Shown here: one piece after another, positions 1 to 9,079 of the stretch
Position numbering within the stretch: the stretch's first letter is position 1
Layout: each line of letters begins with the position of its first letter
Source of the DNA: Pseudolabrys sp.
GTDB taxonomy: Bacteria > Pseudomonadota > Alphaproteobacteria > Rhizobiales > Xanthobacteraceae
Direction: 5' to 3'
DNA length: 64,000 bases
NCBI GenBank assembly: GCA_017849615.1
Contig: JAFIGS010000003.1
Location: 186,001 to 250,000 of the forward strand
Position numbers and translations under genes: made by a program
The notes under the pieces: generated by a model
What the model saw: the letters and a program-made list of their open reading frames with translations, nothing else
Told to the model about the DNA's origin: nothing
Database searches by the model: none

Positions 1-600
1 GCCGAGGAGGAAAGCCAGCATCAGGCCGGGAATGACGCCGGCCATGAATAGCTGACCGACGGATGCCGACAGGACCCGCTTGCCCTCGGGATCCATGGCG
101 ACGCTGCCGCCGGTCGAAACCGCGTACAGCACCATGACGATCGACGGCGGGATGAGAATGCCGAGCGCGCCCGAGGTGGCGATGACACCGGCGCCGAAGC
201 GCTTCGGGTAGCCCGCCTGCACCATGGCCGGAATGAGGATGGAGCCGATGGCCACGACGGTCGCCGGCGAAGAGCCGGAGATCGCCGCGAACAGCGCGCA
301 GGCCATGACCGCCGCGAGGCCCAGACCGCCATACCAATGCCCGACCATGGATGCGGCGAAATTGATCATGCGCCGCGCCACACCGCCATGGGTGAGGAAA
401 TTGCCGGCGAGAATGAAGAACGGGATCGCCATGATCTCGAAGCTCTCGATGCCGGTGAAGAGCTTGAGGGCGACCGACTCGATCGGCACCGTGGTCAGGA
501 AGAACAGGAACGAGAGCACGGTCAGGCCGAGCGCAATCGAGATCGGCATGCCGGTCAGCATCAGCGCGATCAACAGACCGAAGATAATGGCGGCGTTCAT
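1..600 (-). CDS. dctM: TRAP transporter large permease, DctM-like (partial, 3' end outside window)
   Basis: Only the first 200 codons are in view; the gene runs off the left edge. The protein begins MNAAIIFGLLIALMLTG and shows the alternating hydrophobic segments of the DctM/SiaM ion-coupled permease subunit, including the conserved stretches PFFILAGNFLTHGGVARR and AISGSSPATVVAIGS and the GILIPPSIVM segment. In the family this 12-TM subunit carries out Na+- or H+-driven uptake of the carboxylate handed over by the periplasmic receptor. The ATG is 2 bp past the stop of dctQ, so the two are certainly co-transcribed. The substrate cannot be told from sequence. Confidence 0.93.
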   Translation of the reverse strand, partial: MNAAIIFGLLIALMLTGMPISIALGLTVLSFLFFLTTVPIESVALKLFTGIESFEIMAIPFFILAGNFLTHGGVARRMINFAASMVGHWYGGLGLAAVMACALFAAISGSSPATVVAIGSILIPAMVQAGYPKRFGAGVIATSGALGILIPPSIVMVLYAVSTGGSVAMDPEGKRVLSASVGQLFMAGVIPGLMLAFLLG

Positions 601-602
601 CG

Positions 603-1217
603 TCAGTTCCTCGGCGGGGGGCTGGCGAGTTCTTCGTCGCGAAGATCTCTGGCGGCGGACGGGCTTTCGACCACGCCCTCGACGTGACCCGGATCGTGAT
701 GCGGCAATTCACCGGTCCACCAGAACGACCATGCGACCTGAAGGAAGCGGAAACACATCAGGTAGGAGCCGAGCGGCACCGCGAGAAAAATGATCCAGCG
801 CGGGAATTCCATGTCGGGCGAGACCTGCCCGGTCGGATAGAGTTCGATGACAAACTTGGCGCCCATGGTGCCGACGATCGCCGTGAAAAACGCGCCGGCG
901 AACAGGCTGAACATGACCATCTTCTTGCGCGCCGGCGGCTCCAGCATATTCACCAGAACGTCGACGCCGACATGGATGCCGGTGCGCACGCCATAGGCGG
1001 CGCCGAACTTCGCCATCCACACGAACAGGTAAATGCACAGTTCCTGTGCCCAGGTGAGATTGATGTCGAAGACGAAAGGATAGAGCCAGGGAACGCCGAC
1101 GGCGTAGCGATGCAGGACGGCGACGAAAATGATGACGGTCGCCACCGCGATCAGGGTCGCGATCAGGATTTCCTCAAGCCGGTCCAGGATACGAAGAAAC
1201 ATCGGCGCCTCGTTCAA
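603..1217 (-). CDS. dctQ: TRAP transporter small permease, DctQ-like
   Basis: 204 residues, usual for the family. Four hydrophobic segments are visible (about residues 16-38, 58-78, 100-124 and 140-165), followed by a charged C-terminal tail that is probably cytoplasmic. DctQ is the small membrane subunit that pairs with DctM in tripartite ATP-independent periplasmic transporters. It lies between dctP (140 bp upstream, with a hairpin in the gap) and dctM (2 bp downstream), the normal P-Q-M order. The start MNEAPMFLRIL was kept because it precedes the first membrane helix by a short cytoplasmic stretch. Confidence 0.92.
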   Translation of the reverse strand: MNEAPMFLRILDRLEEILIATLIAVATVIIFVAVLHRYAVGVPWLYPFVFDINLTWAQELCIYLFVWMAKFGAAYGVRTGIHVGVDVLVNMLEPPARKKMVMFSLFAGAFFTAIVGTMGAKFVIELYPTGQVSPDMEFPRWIIFLAVPLGSYLMCFRFLQVAWSFWWTGELPHHDPGHVEGVVESPSAARDLRDEELASPPPRN

Positions 1218-1314
1218 TCACGGGGGCTCGTCTCGTCTTGGCGACGATCGTGACGTCCATCTTGTATTGAAAAACGGGCAACGCCCCTTCGCCGCCCGCT
1301 CGATCTTCAGACAG

Positions 1315-1349
1315 AAAAGGAGCCGCGGGGTCGCGCCGCGGCTCCTTTT
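1315..1349 (-). terminator. Hairpin between dctP and dctQ (partial terminator or mRNA stabiliser)
   Basis: A perfect 14-bp inverted repeat, AAAAGGAGCCGCGG / CCGCGGCTCCTTTT (1315-1328 and 1336-1349), with a 7-base loop. It sits just after dctP, in the gap before dctQ. On the minus strand the stem ends in TTTT. Such hairpins after a binding-protein gene commonly keep the receptor mRNA more abundant than that of the permeases; here that role is inferred. Confidence 0.75.
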
Positions 1350-1356
1350 GTCGTCG

Positions 1357-2373
1357 CTAGCTCTGGCCGCCGACGGTCTTGACGACCTCGTCGATCAGCT
1401 CCTTGCCGACGCGCTTGCCCATGTCGTCATAGAGCGGCGCCATGGTCTTGCGCATCTCGGCGGTTTCCGCCGCGGTCGGCGTGATGATCGTCGTCTTGCC
1501 GGATTTCACGACTTCGGCCTTGGCGTCGTCGTTTTCCTTGGCGGACTGGTTGTTGGCGAACTGCGTCGACTCGGCCATCGCCTTGTCGAGCTGGGTGCGC
1601 ACGTCGGCCGGCAGGCCGTCCCAGAATTTCTTGTTCACGACCACCACGTAGCCGATATAGCCGTGGTTGGTTTCGGTGATGAACTTTTGCACTTCGTGCA
1701 TCTTCTGGGTGTACATGTTCGACCAGGTGTTCTCCTGGCCGTCCACGACGCCGGTCTGCAGCGCCTGATAGACTTCCGAGAAGGCCATGACCTGCGGCAC
1801 GGCGCCGAGCGTGCGGAACTGCGCTTCCAGCACCTTCGACGACTGGATTCGGAACTTCAGGCCCTTGTAGTCGGCCGGCGCCTTGAGCGGCTTGTTGGCG
1901 CTCATCTGCTTGAAACCGTTGTCCCAGTAGGCGAGGCCCACCATGCCCTTGGAATCCATCAGCTTGAGCATGCGCTTGCCGATCGGGCCTTCGGTGACCT
2001 TGCGCAGCGAATCGAGGTTCGGCAGCAGGAACGGCAGGTCGAACACCTCGAATTCCTTGATGCCGATCGGGCCGAACTTGGAGTTCGACGGCGCCAGCAT
2101 CTGCACCGCGCCGAGCTGCAGCGCTTCGAGTTCTTCCTTGTCCTTGTAGAGGGTCGAGTTCGGATAGACTTCGACCTTCACCTTGCCGTTGGTGTACTTC
2201 TCGGCGAGTTCCTTGAACTTCTCGGCGCCCTTGCCCTTCGGCGTGTCCGGGGCGACGACGTGGCTGAACTTGATGACGATGGGCTGCTGCGCCAACGCGG
2301 CGGCCGGGGCCGAAAGCAGCGCGGCGGCTGCGGCAGCGCCGACAAGCCACTGGCGTTTGGACATCTCGAACAT
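1357..2373 (-). CDS. dctP: TRAP transporter solute-receptor, DctP-like
   Basis: 338 residues from the chosen ATG (2371-2373), which has a strong AAGGGAGG Shine-Dalgarno 8 nt upstream; the frame stays open further upstream but has no signal there. The N-terminus MFEMSKRQW is followed by an Ala-rich hydrophobic segment and a likely signal-peptidase site after ALA (about residue 28). The mature start PIVIKFSHVVAPDTPKGKG is typical of the DctP/SiaP family, as are EVYPNSTLYKDKEELEALQLG and the central VDGQENTWSNMY. It is the periplasmic receptor delivering an organic acid to DctQ/DctM. First gene of the operon; its ligand is not predictable from sequence. Confidence 0.93.
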   Translation of the reverse strand: MFEMSKRQWLVGAAAAAALLSAPAAALAQQPIVIKFSHVVAPDTPKGKGAEKFKELAEKYTNGKVKVEVYPNSTLYKDKEELEALQLGAVQMLAPSNSKFGPIGIKEFEVFDLPFLLPNLDSLRKVTEGPIGKRMLKLMDSKGMVGLAYWDNGFKQMSANKPLKAPADYKGLKFRIQSSKVLEAQFRTLGAVPQVMAFSEVYQALQTGVVDGQENTWSNMYTQKMHEVQKFITETNHGYIGYVVVVNKKFWDGLPADVRTQLDKAMAESTQFANNQSAKENDDAKAEVVKSGKTTIITPTAAETAEMRKTMAPLYDDMGKRVGKELIDEVVKTVGGQS

Positions 2374-2514
2374 TCTCAATTCCTCCCTTGGACGGCCGTT
2401 TGCGGCCTTATTGCTTGATCTGCGACAGTCACGCTCAGCGACAAATTGACACCAAAACTTCCGCTCCGGCAAGGGCGAAGCCCCTGCCCAACCACGCGAA
2501 AACCGCCGCAACGC

Positions 2515-2547
2515 AAAAAAAATACCGCGCCCCGAAGGACGCGGTAT
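2515..2547 (-). terminator. Rho-independent terminator of leuA
   Basis: Arms ATACCGCG / CGCGGTAT (2522-2529 and 2540-2547) around a 10-base loop, followed on the minus strand by eight T (A-tract at 2515-2522). It lies 37 bp past the leuA stop and before the dctP promoter region, so it separates the two transcripts. Confidence 0.88.
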
Positions 2548-2583
2548 CAATTATGAACTTGCCTAAATCGACGGCGGTGGCGA

Positions 2584-4161
2584 CTAGCCGACTTCGTTGG
2601 CGTGGATGCGCTTCTCGATGCCCGGCGTCTTGCCGCGCTTGCTCATCATCTTGTTGAGCGCACCGAGATAGGCCTTGGCCGACGCGACCAGCGTATCCGG
2701 ATCGGCGCCCTTGGCGGTGAAGGATCGCCCTTCCGACGCCAGGCGCACCGACACCTCGGCCTGCGCATCGGTGCCCTCGGTCACAGCATGCACCTGGTAC
2801 AACTCCAGCTTGGCCTCGTGCGGCACGATGGCGTGGATCGCGTTGAAGATCGCGTCCACCGGGCCGTTGCCGGTCGCCTGATGCGTGGTGTGCTTGCCGT
2901 CGATGTCGATGGTCAACGTCGCGGTCTGCGGGCCCATGGTGCCGGCGATGACGGTGAGCGACACGATCTTGGCGCGGTCATGCGCGGTGGCGATTTCCTC
3001 GTCGACCAGCGCCTCGATGTCCTCGTCGTAGATCTGCTTCTTGCGATCGGCCAAGGCCTTGAAGCGCACGAAGGCATCCTGCAGCTGGTTGTCCGAGAGC
3101 TGGTAACCCAGCTCCTCCAGCTTGTGCTGGAAGGCGTGGCGGCCCGAGTGCTTGCCCATGACCAGCGAGGTCTGTTTCACGCCAACCGATTCCGGCGTCA
3201 TGATCTCGTAGGTCTGCGCGTTCTTGAGCATGCCGTCCTGGTGGATGCCGCTTTCGTGCGCGAAGGCGTTCCGTCCGACGATGGCCTTGTTGTACTGCAC
3301 CGGGAACGACGTCGCCGCCGCCACCAGCTTGGACGCGCGCGTCAGCATGGTGGCGTCGATATTGGTGGCGTACGGAAACACGTCGTTGCGCGTCTTGATC
3401 GCCATCACGACTTCCTCGAGCGCGGCGTTGCCCGCGCGCTCGCCGATGCCGTTGATGGTGCATTCGATCTGGCGCGCACCGCCCATGACGCCGGCGAGCG
3501 AGTTGGCGACCGCCATGCCGAGATCGTTATGGCAGTGCACGGAGAACACCGCCTTGTGGGAATTCGGCACGTTCTCGATCACGCGGCGGAACAGGTCGCG
3601 ATATTCCTCCGGCGTGGTGTAGCCGACGGTGTCCGGGATGTTGATGGTGGTGGCGCCGGCCTTGATCGCGGCCTCGACGCAACGGCACAGGAAATCGAAC
3701 TCGGTGCGGGTGCCGTCCTCGCTCGACCACTCGACGTCGTCGGTGTGGCTGCGGGCGCGCGTCACCTGCGCGATCACCATCTCGTAGACTTCGTGCGGCT
3801 CCTTTTGGAGCTTGTACTTCATGTGCACCGGCGAGGTGGACAGGAAGGTGTGGATGCGATTGCGCTTCGCAGGCTTGATGGCCTCGGCGCAGCGGTCGAT
3901 GTCCTTCGGGGCGGCGCGCGACAGGCCGCAGATCACCGAATTCTTGGCGCGGCGCGCGATCTCGTTGACGGCGGCGAAATCGCCTTCCGACGCGATCGGG
4001 AAGCCGGCCTCGATGATGTCGACGCCCATCGTGTCCAGGAGTTCGGCGACCTCGAGCTTTTCCTCGTGAGTCATGGTCGCGCCGGGGCACTGCTCGCCAT
4101 CGCGCAAGGTGGTGTCGAATATGACGACGCGGTCCTTATCGGACGGGGTCTGGGTAGCCAT
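2584..4161 (-). CDS. leuA: 2-isopropylmalate synthase
   Basis: 525 residues, the length of the long bacterial LeuA. It condenses acetyl-CoA with 2-oxoisovalerate, the committed step of leucine synthesis. The N-terminal TIM barrel opens with IFDTTLRDGEQCPGATM (Arg-Asp-Gly-Glu active-site motif, about residues 14-30), carries the metal-binding VHCHNDLGMAVAN near residue 210 and the INGIGERAGNA motif about 30 residues later. The last 130 residues form the LeuA dimer domain that binds leucine for feedback inhibition. The ATG has AGAAGGAC at good spacing. Upstream lie a Leu-rich leader peptide and a promoter, indicating attenuation by leucine supply. Monocistronic: a terminator follows. Confidence 0.96.
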   Translation of the reverse strand: MATQTPSDKDRVVIFDTTLRDGEQCPGATMTHEEKLEVAELLDTMGVDIIEAGFPIASEGDFAAVNEIARRAKNSVICGLSRAAPKDIDRCAEAIKPAKRNRIHTFLSTSPVHMKYKLQKEPHEVYEMVIAQVTRARSHTDDVEWSSEDGTRTEFDFLCRCVEAAIKAGATTINIPDTVGYTTPEEYRDLFRRVIENVPNSHKAVFSVHCHNDLGMAVANSLAGVMGGARQIECTINGIGERAGNAALEEVVMAIKTRNDVFPYATNIDATMLTRASKLVAAATSFPVQYNKAIVGRNAFAHESGIHQDGMLKNAQTYEIMTPESVGVKQTSLVMGKHSGRHAFQHKLEELGYQLSDNQLQDAFVRFKALADRKKQIYDEDIEALVDEEIATAHDRAKIVSLTVIAGTMGPQTATLTIDIDGKHTTHQATGNGPVDAIFNAIHAIVPHEAKLELYQVHAVTEGTDAQAEVSVRLASEGRSFTAKGADPDTLVASAKAYLGALNKMMSKRGKTPGIEKRIHANEVG

Positions 4162-4266
4162 TGGAATTGTCCTTCTCAGAAACTTGCGCCCGGGTTCATG
4201 ACCGAAGGGCGCTTTTCAGGGTGTGCTGTATCCACCGCGATCCCCCGAGTGCCCAGGCAACCAAGC

Positions 4267-4332
4267 CCAGCCGGCCCTCAGGGGCGGGTAAGGAGAAGGA
4301 GCGTGCCCAGAATGAGGGAAGCCGCCGGCTGG
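4267..4332 (-). promoter_or_regulatory. leuA leader: complementary segments flanking the Leu codons
   Basis: The segment CCAGCCGGC inside the leader-peptide gene (plus positions 4324-4332) is perfectly complementary to GCCGGCTGG just past its stop (4267-4275). Pairing would enclose the run of leucine codons, so a ribosome stalled there would change the folding. No obvious terminator with a U-tract was seen between this point and leuA, so the output step (termination, Rho access or translation) is unclear. Confidence 0.5.
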
Positions 4333-4385
4333 CCCTTCAAGGCCGCCAGGTCGTCGATCGCGCAGAACTGCTGCCGCGTCGGCAT
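4278..4385 (-). CDS. leuL: leuA leader peptide (attenuator, 35 residues)
   Basis: A short frame of 36 codons, ATG at 4383-4385 and TGA at 4278-4280, ending SLILGTLLLLTRP. Eight of its 35 residues are Leu, with four consecutive Leu codons (CTC CTT CTC CTT, 4290-4301) six to three residues before the end. It stops 116 bp before leuA on the same strand. A run of codons for the pathway's product in a short frame upstream of the first biosynthetic gene is the hallmark of ribosome-mediated attenuation. A GAGGG stretch lies 11 nt before the ATG. Function is inferred from position and composition. Confidence 0.7.
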   Translation of the reverse strand: MPTRQQFCAIDDLAALKGQPAASLILGTLLLLTRP

Positions 4386-4506
4386 TGGCTCAAGTACCCT
4401 CGTTTCGACCTGACGGTCGGCGATTCCGGTAAAACCCGCGTTAAGCGGCCCCGAACGGACAGCTTCTAGCCGATGGCGGCGGCGGCGGGCAAGCGTTCAA
4501 TAGGTC

Positions 4507-4535
4507 AGCATAGCTGTCCGTTCGCATCAATGCAA
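4507..4535 (-). promoter_or_regulatory. Possible leuA promoter
   Basis: On the minus strand TTGCAT (4530-4535) and TATGCT (4507-4512) are separated by 17 bp, about 120 bp upstream of the leader peptide. Both boxes match the housekeeping consensus only partly. Position fits a transcript covering the leader and leuA. Confidence 0.4.
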
Positions 4536-4593
4536 CTTAAGCGCTAACATCGGTTGTACTGACCTTTGGGGGGCGACGTGAGACAGGGGGCTC

Positions 4594-5478
4594 TCAGTCC
4601 TTCTCCGCCTTCAACGCCGCCCTCGCCTGCTCCAGTGCCGCCAGCGCGGCGCCTTCGACCTTGGGGTATTCGAGCTTGAGGCGCTCCAGCGCGTGGACCA
4701 GCGCGCCGGCGACCGCCAGCCGCGTGAACCACTTCTTGTCGGCCGGGATGACATACCACGGCGCCTCGGGCGTCGAGGTCTCGCGGATCGCCTCCTCATA
4801 GGCCGCCATGTATTGCGACCACAGCTTGCGCTCGACGACGTCGCTCATGGAAAATTTCCAGCGTTTGGCCGGCTCGTCGATGCGGTCGAGGAAACGTTTG
4901 CGCTGTTCGTCGCGCGAGACATTGAGAAAGAACTTCAGGACCAGCGTGCCGTTGCGCGCCAGATGCGTCTCGAAAGCGCGGATGTCGTCAAAGCGCTGGT
5001 GCCAGATATCCTTGCCGTTCTTCGCGTCCGGCAGGCGCTGCGCCTTCAGGTACTCGGGATGCACGCGCACCACGAGAACTTCCTCATACTGTGAGCGATT
5101 GAAGATGCCGATGCGGCCGCGCTCCGGCAAAGCGCGGTTGATACGCCACAGAAAATCGTGATCGAGCTCCTCGGCGCTGGGCTGCTTGAAGGAGACGACC
5201 TGCACGCCCTGCGGGTTGACCCCGCTCATGACATGCTTGATCAGACTGTCCTTGCCGGCGGCGTCCATGGCCTGCAGCACGACCAGCACCGACCAGCGGT
5301 TTTCGGCGTAGAGCCGCTCCTGCAGCTCGGCCAGCCGCTCCACGCCTTCCTTGAGCAGAGCCTTGGCGTCGTCCTTGTCGATGGCAAGGCCGCAGCAATC
5401 TCCCGGATCGTAATCGGCAAGCTTGAACTTGTCGGGCTTGTCGATGCGGAAGCGCGTGGCAATCTGATCGAGCTTCAT
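4594..5478 (-). CDS. ppk2: Polyphosphate kinase 2 family protein
   Basis: 294 residues from the ATG at 5476-5478, chosen for its GAGGAG Shine-Dalgarno and because it begins only 11 bp past the preceding stop. PPK2 enzymes transfer phosphate between polyphosphate and nucleotides. The Walker A-type motif MDAAGKDS and lid-module segment [17 protein letters not shown] are both present, as are [15 protein letters not shown] and the DDIRAFE region. A single PPK2 domain of about 300 residues fits the short PPK2 classes, which usually phosphorylate nucleoside mono- or diphosphates; the exact class is not decided here. Last gene of the run pdxY-like, phzF-like, Nudix, ppk2. Confidence 0.88.
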   Translation of the reverse strand: MKLDQIATRFRIDKPDKFKLADYDPGDCCGLAIDKDDAKALLKEGVERLAELQERLYAENRWSVLVVLQAMDAAGKDSLIKHVMSGVNPQGVQVVSFKQPSAEELDHDFLWRINRALPERGRIGIFNRSQYEEVLVVRVHPEYLKAQRLPDAKNGKDIWHQRFDDIRAFETHLARNGTLVLKFFLNVSRDEQRKRFLDRIDEPAKRWKFSMSDVVERKLWSQYMAAYEEAIRETSTPEAPWYVIPADKKWFTRLAVAGALVHALERLKLEYPKVEGAALAALEQARAALKAEKD

Positions 5479-5489
5479 GGGGTCGCTCC

Positions 5490-6200
5490 TCAGGCGGGAA
5501 ACCGCTGGGTCAAGAATATGCGCGCGAAAGACCGCATCGCCGGGCTGAAATCGTCGGGACCGCGGACGATGCGGATATCGGCCAGTTCGGGAAGCTGCTC
5601 GCTGGCGAGGTGTCTGAGCATGCGTGCGCGTAACGTTACGGCGTCGAGCGACGATTGCATCACCTTGATGGCGCAAATCAGATCGCCATCGATGGCCAGG
5701 GTCCAGCCGCGCTCCTCAGCGAGTTCGGCGGCGTTCAGGCCGGTCTCCTCCTTGAGTTCGCGGCGCACGCTCATGTCGAAATCGACGCGATTGCCGACGA
5801 GGTCGCTGAGATCCGGCGTTCCGCACGGAAAGTAGATCTGGCCGGCATTGAAGGTGTGCGCGCCCATCTCGCCGAGCAGAAACGCTCCGTCGGACGACAT
5901 CACCGCCGCGGCGCCGAAACAGTCGCGGATGCCCGCTTCGGGCCGACCCGACGCCATCCAGAAAGTAAAGCTGGCATAGTCCGCCTCCATGAAGCCGCCG
6001 CTCAAGGCGTCCGAGGAGATGTCGCAGCGATGCATCAGCAGCACGCGGCCATTGAACAGCGCCGGTTTCTTCTTCTGCGTCTCGGCGAACAGCGCATCGA
6101 TCGCGGCGCGCCTGGCATCCGCATAGGCCCAGGGCTGCGGCTCGAACGTGAGTTCGAGACGATCGACATGCACGACGCGCTGGATGTCGGATGAAATCAT
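5490..6200 (-). CDS. Nudix hydrolase family protein
   Basis: 236 residues. The core Nudix signature is recognisable around [16 protein letters not shown] (REL-x-EET-G), preceded by [15 protein letters not shown]; the spacing between the first Gly and the RE element is longer than the strict consensus, so the annotation is to superfamily level. Such proteins hydrolyse nucleoside diphosphates linked to another moiety. The N-terminal 90 residues are a separate conserved-looking region. Its ATG overlaps the phzF-like stop by 4 bp (ATGA), so translation is coupled. Substrate unknown. Confidence 0.8.
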   Translation of the reverse strand: MISSDIQRVVHVDRLELTFEPQPWAYADARRAAIDALFAETQKKKPALFNGRVLLMHRCDISSDALSGGFMEADYASFTFWMASGRPEAGIRDCFGAAAVMSSDGAFLLGEMGAHTFNAGQIYFPCGTPDLSDLVGNRVDFDMSVRRELKEETGLNAAELAEERGWTLAIDGDLICAIKVMQSSLDAVTLRARMLRHLASEQLPELADIRIVRGPDDFSPAMRSFARIFLTQRFPA

Positions 6201-7093
6201 GCCTCGATGACGCCCTCGCAGACCACGACGACATGGCCACCGATCGAGGCGCCCCGAAGCGCGCCGCCCTGGAGGTCGAGCGACAGCCTTATTTCGCTCG
6301 GCCGTCCCATCTCGTAACCCTGCTCAATGACAATTTGATGCGAGCCATCGGCGGGCTTCTTGTGCGCCGAATAAAGGCCGGCGAACGCGGCGACCGCGCT
6401 GCCCGTGGCGGGGTCTTCGGCGACGCCTCGCGAAGGCGCGAACATGCGGGCGTGCACGTGATGCGCGGCATTCGCCGTCTCGGCGCAGATCACATAGACC
6501 ATCGCATGGCCGCCGAAGGCGAATGTCCTGTCGAACCGCGCCGGATCCGGCCTGACGCGCGCCGCCGCGTCCAGTGAGCGCACCGGCACCATGCTGAACG
6601 CCACGCCGGCGGACCAGCGTGACGGCGGAAAGGCATTCGCATCGATATCGTGCGGATCGAGGCTCAGCGCAGCGGCCATGGTCGCGGCGTCCGGCAGGTC
6701 GCCGACACGCTCGGGCAGTTGCGGCAGCCTGAATTCCGCAAAGCCGGAATCAGCGTCGTGCATCTCGGCGGCGCAGGACACGGGGCCGACCTTTTCCTCG
6801 ATGACGAGGCTCTGGCGGCCGCCGCCCGAAGCGCGCGCCAGGCCAACCGCGGCGCCAACCGTCGGATGGCCGGCGAAAGGAAGCTCCGAGGCCGGGGTGA
6901 AGATACGCATCGCCGCCGCGTGGCTGGAATTCTCCGCCGGCAGCATAAAGACGGTTTCCGGGTGGCCGATCTCCCGGGCGATCGTCTGCATCGCGTCGGT
7001 ATCGAGGCCTTGCGACTCGAGCACCATGCCGAGCGGATTGCCGGCAAAGCGCCGGCGGGTGAAGACGTCGAGAGTCATGAAACGGCGACGCAT
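6197..7093 (-). CDS. PhzF family epimerase/isomerase-like protein
   Basis: 298 residues, family length. It starts with MTLDVFTRRRFAGNPLGMV and contains AREIGHPETVFMLPA, RIFTPASELPFAGHPTVGAA and EDPATGSAVAAFAG, all typical of the PhzF/diaminopimelate-epimerase-like fold; the Glu of the first of these (HPETVF) is the family's catalytic residue. Reactions vary (PhzF isomerises dihydro-hydroxyanthranilate), and with no phenazine genes nearby the substrate is unknown. The start at 7093 leaves a 2-bp gap to the kinase upstream; an in-frame ATG five codons later is also possible. Confidence 0.88.
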   Translation of the reverse strand: MRRRFMTLDVFTRRRFAGNPLGMVLESQGLDTDAMQTIAREIGHPETVFMLPAENSSHAAAMRIFTPASELPFAGHPTVGAAVGLARASGGGRQSLVIEEKVGPVSCAAEMHDADSGFAEFRLPQLPERVGDLPDAATMAAALSLDPHDIDANAFPPSRWSAGVAFSMVPVRSLDAAARVRPDPARFDRTFAFGGHAMVYVICAETANAAHHVHARMFAPSRGVAEDPATGSAVAAFAGLYSAHKKPADGSHQIVIEQGYEMGRPSEIRLSLDLQGGALRGASIGGHVVVVCEGVIEA

Positions 7094-7095
7094 GA

Positions 7096-7977
7096 TCAGA
7101 GCTGCCTTTCTGAGCCGAATTTCGGCGCGACCAGTTGCTCGGCTTCGAAGCGCCGGCTCGGCTTGATGATTTCATCCTGTGCCGTCACCACCTGGATTTC
7201 GTCGGCCCCGGCCTCCAGGCTTTTCTGCATGATGCCGAACACCGAACTGCCGGCGCACGCCAGCGCCTCCCGGGCGCTGCCCTGACGCAAATAGTGCGCG
7301 AAGAACAACGCGGCGATCAGATCGCCGGCGCCGTTGGCGACGAATTGCAGCTTCGGCGTCCGCAGCAAATAACCACCGGTTTCGTCCGAGGCGAGCATGT
7401 CGATGGCGTCGGCCGGCGTTTCGCCGGTGTGCAAGGAAGTCACCAGCACCGAACGCGGCCCCATGTCATGCAGCGCCTTGACCGCGTCGAGCGCCTGCGC
7501 GCGCGTGCCCGACGCGCGGCCGGTGAGGTAATCGAGTTCGAACTGGTTCGGCGTGACGATGTCGGCGGCCGGCAACGCGCTTGTCTTGATGAAATCGGGA
7601 ATACCCTCGCGCACGAAGACGCCCTTGCCGACATCGCCGATCACCGGATCGCAGCAGTAGCGCGCCGACGGATTGGCGCGCTTGACGGTGCCGGCGGCCT
7701 CGACGATCGCCTCGGCGATCTCCGCGCTGCCCATGTAACCCGACAGCAGCCCGTCGCAATCGGTCAGCACGCCGCGCGCCTCGAGCCCGGCCATCAGGCC
7801 GCGGATAAGCGACGCGCCGAACACCTCGCCTTTCCAGGCGCCATAGCCGGTGTGGTTGGAAAACTGCACGGTATAAATCGGCCAGACCTCGACCCCCATG
7901 CGCTGCAGCGGAAACACCGCCGCGGAATTGCCGACATGACCGTAGACGACGTGCGACTGGATCGAGACGAGGTTCAT
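7096..7977 (-). CDS. pdxY: Pyridoxal kinase (PdxY/PdxK type)
   Basis: 293 residues from the ATG at 7975-7977, the usual family length. It begins [28 protein letters not shown], the diagnostic N-terminus, and carries [11 protein letters not shown] and the anion-hole/catalytic motif [17 protein letters not shown] (GAGD). It phosphorylates pyridoxal in vitamin B6 salvage, in the cytoplasm. The region upstream of the chosen ATG contains a terminator hairpin, so longer starts are excluded. First gene of the four-gene run ending in ppk2. A clear Shine-Dalgarno is lacking (GGGCGGC adjoins the ATG). Confidence 0.92.
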   Translation of the reverse strand: MNLVSIQSHVVYGHVGNSAAVFPLQRMGVEVWPIYTVQFSNHTGYGAWKGEVFGASLIRGLMAGLEARGVLTDCDGLLSGYMGSAEIAEAIVEAAGTVKRANPSARYCCDPVIGDVGKGVFVREGIPDFIKTSALPAADIVTPNQFELDYLTGRASGTRAQALDAVKALHDMGPRSVLVTSLHTGETPADAIDMLASDETGGYLLRTPKLQFVANGAGDLIAALFFAHYLRQGSAREALACAGSSVFGIMQKSLEAGADEIQVVTAQDEIIKPSRRFEAEQLVAPKFGSERQL

Positions 7978-7994
7978 GCCGCCCACAATAACAG

Positions 7995-8021
7995 AAACGG
8001 CGGGGAAGTTCCCCGCCGTTT
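7995..8021 (-). terminator. Terminator after the ABC importer operon
   Basis: Perfect 12-bp arms AAACGGCGGGGA / TCCCCGCCGTTT (7995-8006, 8010-8021) with a 3-base loop, just past the substrate-binding protein gene and before pdxY. Confidence 0.85.
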
Positions 8022-8053
8022 TGCCGATCAGCGTTGTGCCGCGAGGGGGCGCG

Positions 8054-9079
8054 TCAGTTCGACTTGCCCGCCGCCTCGACATACTTGTTGGTGTAGGTCT
8101 TCGACAGGTCGATCTTGGCATCGCGAATGGCCGGCACCGACTGGCTGAACACCGCGAGCACGGCCTCCGCGCCCTTGGGGTCCATCATTCCGGTCTCGGA
8201 GAACATCGGCAGCGTGTTCTTGAGCGCCGCGATGTAACCGGCCTTGTCCTTGCCGACCAGTTCCGCCGGCATCTTGTCGGCGATCTCCTCCGGCGAGTGC
8301 GAGTGGATCCACTTCAGGGTGGCGATGATGGCGTTGGTCATCGCCTGCACTTCCTTCTCGTGCGACTTGATCCAGTCGGCCTTGGTGTACAGCGCACCGC
8401 CCGGGTACTCGCCGCCGAACACTTGCAGCGTGTCGTGCGCGGTGCGCGTATCGCTCAGGATCTTCAGATCCTTATGACGGCCCTGTAGCACGGTGATCGC
8501 CGGGTCGAGCATGATCGCGGCTTCGATCTCGCCCTGCTCCATCGAGGCGACCGCGGTCGCGCCGAGGCCGACGCCGATGACGCCGATCGAGTGCGGATCG
8601 ACGCCGTTTTTGTTCAGGATGTATTTGAGGAAGAAGTCGGTCGACGAGCCGGGCGCCGAGACGCCGACCTTCTTGCCGGCCAGGTCCTTGATCGTCTTGA
8701 TGGTCGCCGTGTGCTTGGGCGACACCACCAGCGCGAAGCCCGGATAGCGGTCATACACCACGAAGGATTGCAGGCTCTGCCCCTTGGCGGCGAGGTTGAC
8801 GGTGTGGTCGAAATAGCCGGAGACCACATCGGCCGAGCCGCCCATGACCGCCTGCAGCGACTGCGAGCCGCCCTTGAAGTCCACCACCTCGACATTGAGG
8901 CCGGCCTTCTCGAACTCGCCAAGTTGCTTGGCCAGCATGGTCGGCAGATAGCACAGGCAGGCGGCGCCGCCGACGGCGAGCGTGATCTTGGTCTGGGCGA
9001 GCGCGGAACCGGCCATCAGGGCGGTCGAGACGACGAGCGCGGCGGCCGTGGTAGCGACACGGCGGAACAGCGTGGGCAT
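8054..9079 (-). CDS. NitT/TauT-type ABC transporter substrate-binding protein
   Basis: 341 residues with a clear signal peptide (MPTLFRRV then a hydrophobic core, cleavage after SALA near residue 28). The mature protein has the SsuA/TauA/nitrate-type fold signatures: LAKQLGEFEKAGLNVEVVDF, GGSQSLQAVMGGSADVVSG, and KDLAGKKVGVSAPGSSTDFF. An AACLCYLPT stretch lies in the ligand-facing N-terminal loop. GGAGG lies 6 nt before the ATG. It is the last of three genes (ATPase, permease, binding protein). Family members bind aliphatic sulfonates, nitrate, thiamine precursors or other small molecules; the ligand is not predictable. Confidence 0.92.
   Translation of the reverse strand: MPTLFRRVATTAAALVVSTALMAGSALAQTKITLAVGGAACLCYLPTMLAKQLGEFEKAGLNVEVVDFKGGSQSLQAVMGGSADVVSGYFDHTVNLAAKGQSLQSFVVYDRYPGFALVVSPKHTATIKTIKDLAGKKVGVSAPGSSTDFFLKYILNKNGVDPHSIGVIGVGLGATAVASMEQGEIEAAIMLDPAITVLQGRHKDLKILSDTRTAHDTLQVFGGEYPGGALYTKADWIKSHEKEVQAMTNAIIATLKWIHSHSPEEIADKMPAELVGKDKAGYIAALKNTLPMFSETGMMDPKGAEAVLAVFSQSVPAIRDAKIDLSKTYTNKYVEAAGKSN

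Noticed and set aside
2602-4413. 603-codon open frame on the plus strand across leuA
   Set aside because: It is the antisense of leuA, whose motifs are complete. Long antisense frames are common in GC-rich DNA; the protein is His/Arg/Asp-rich and has no recognisable domain.
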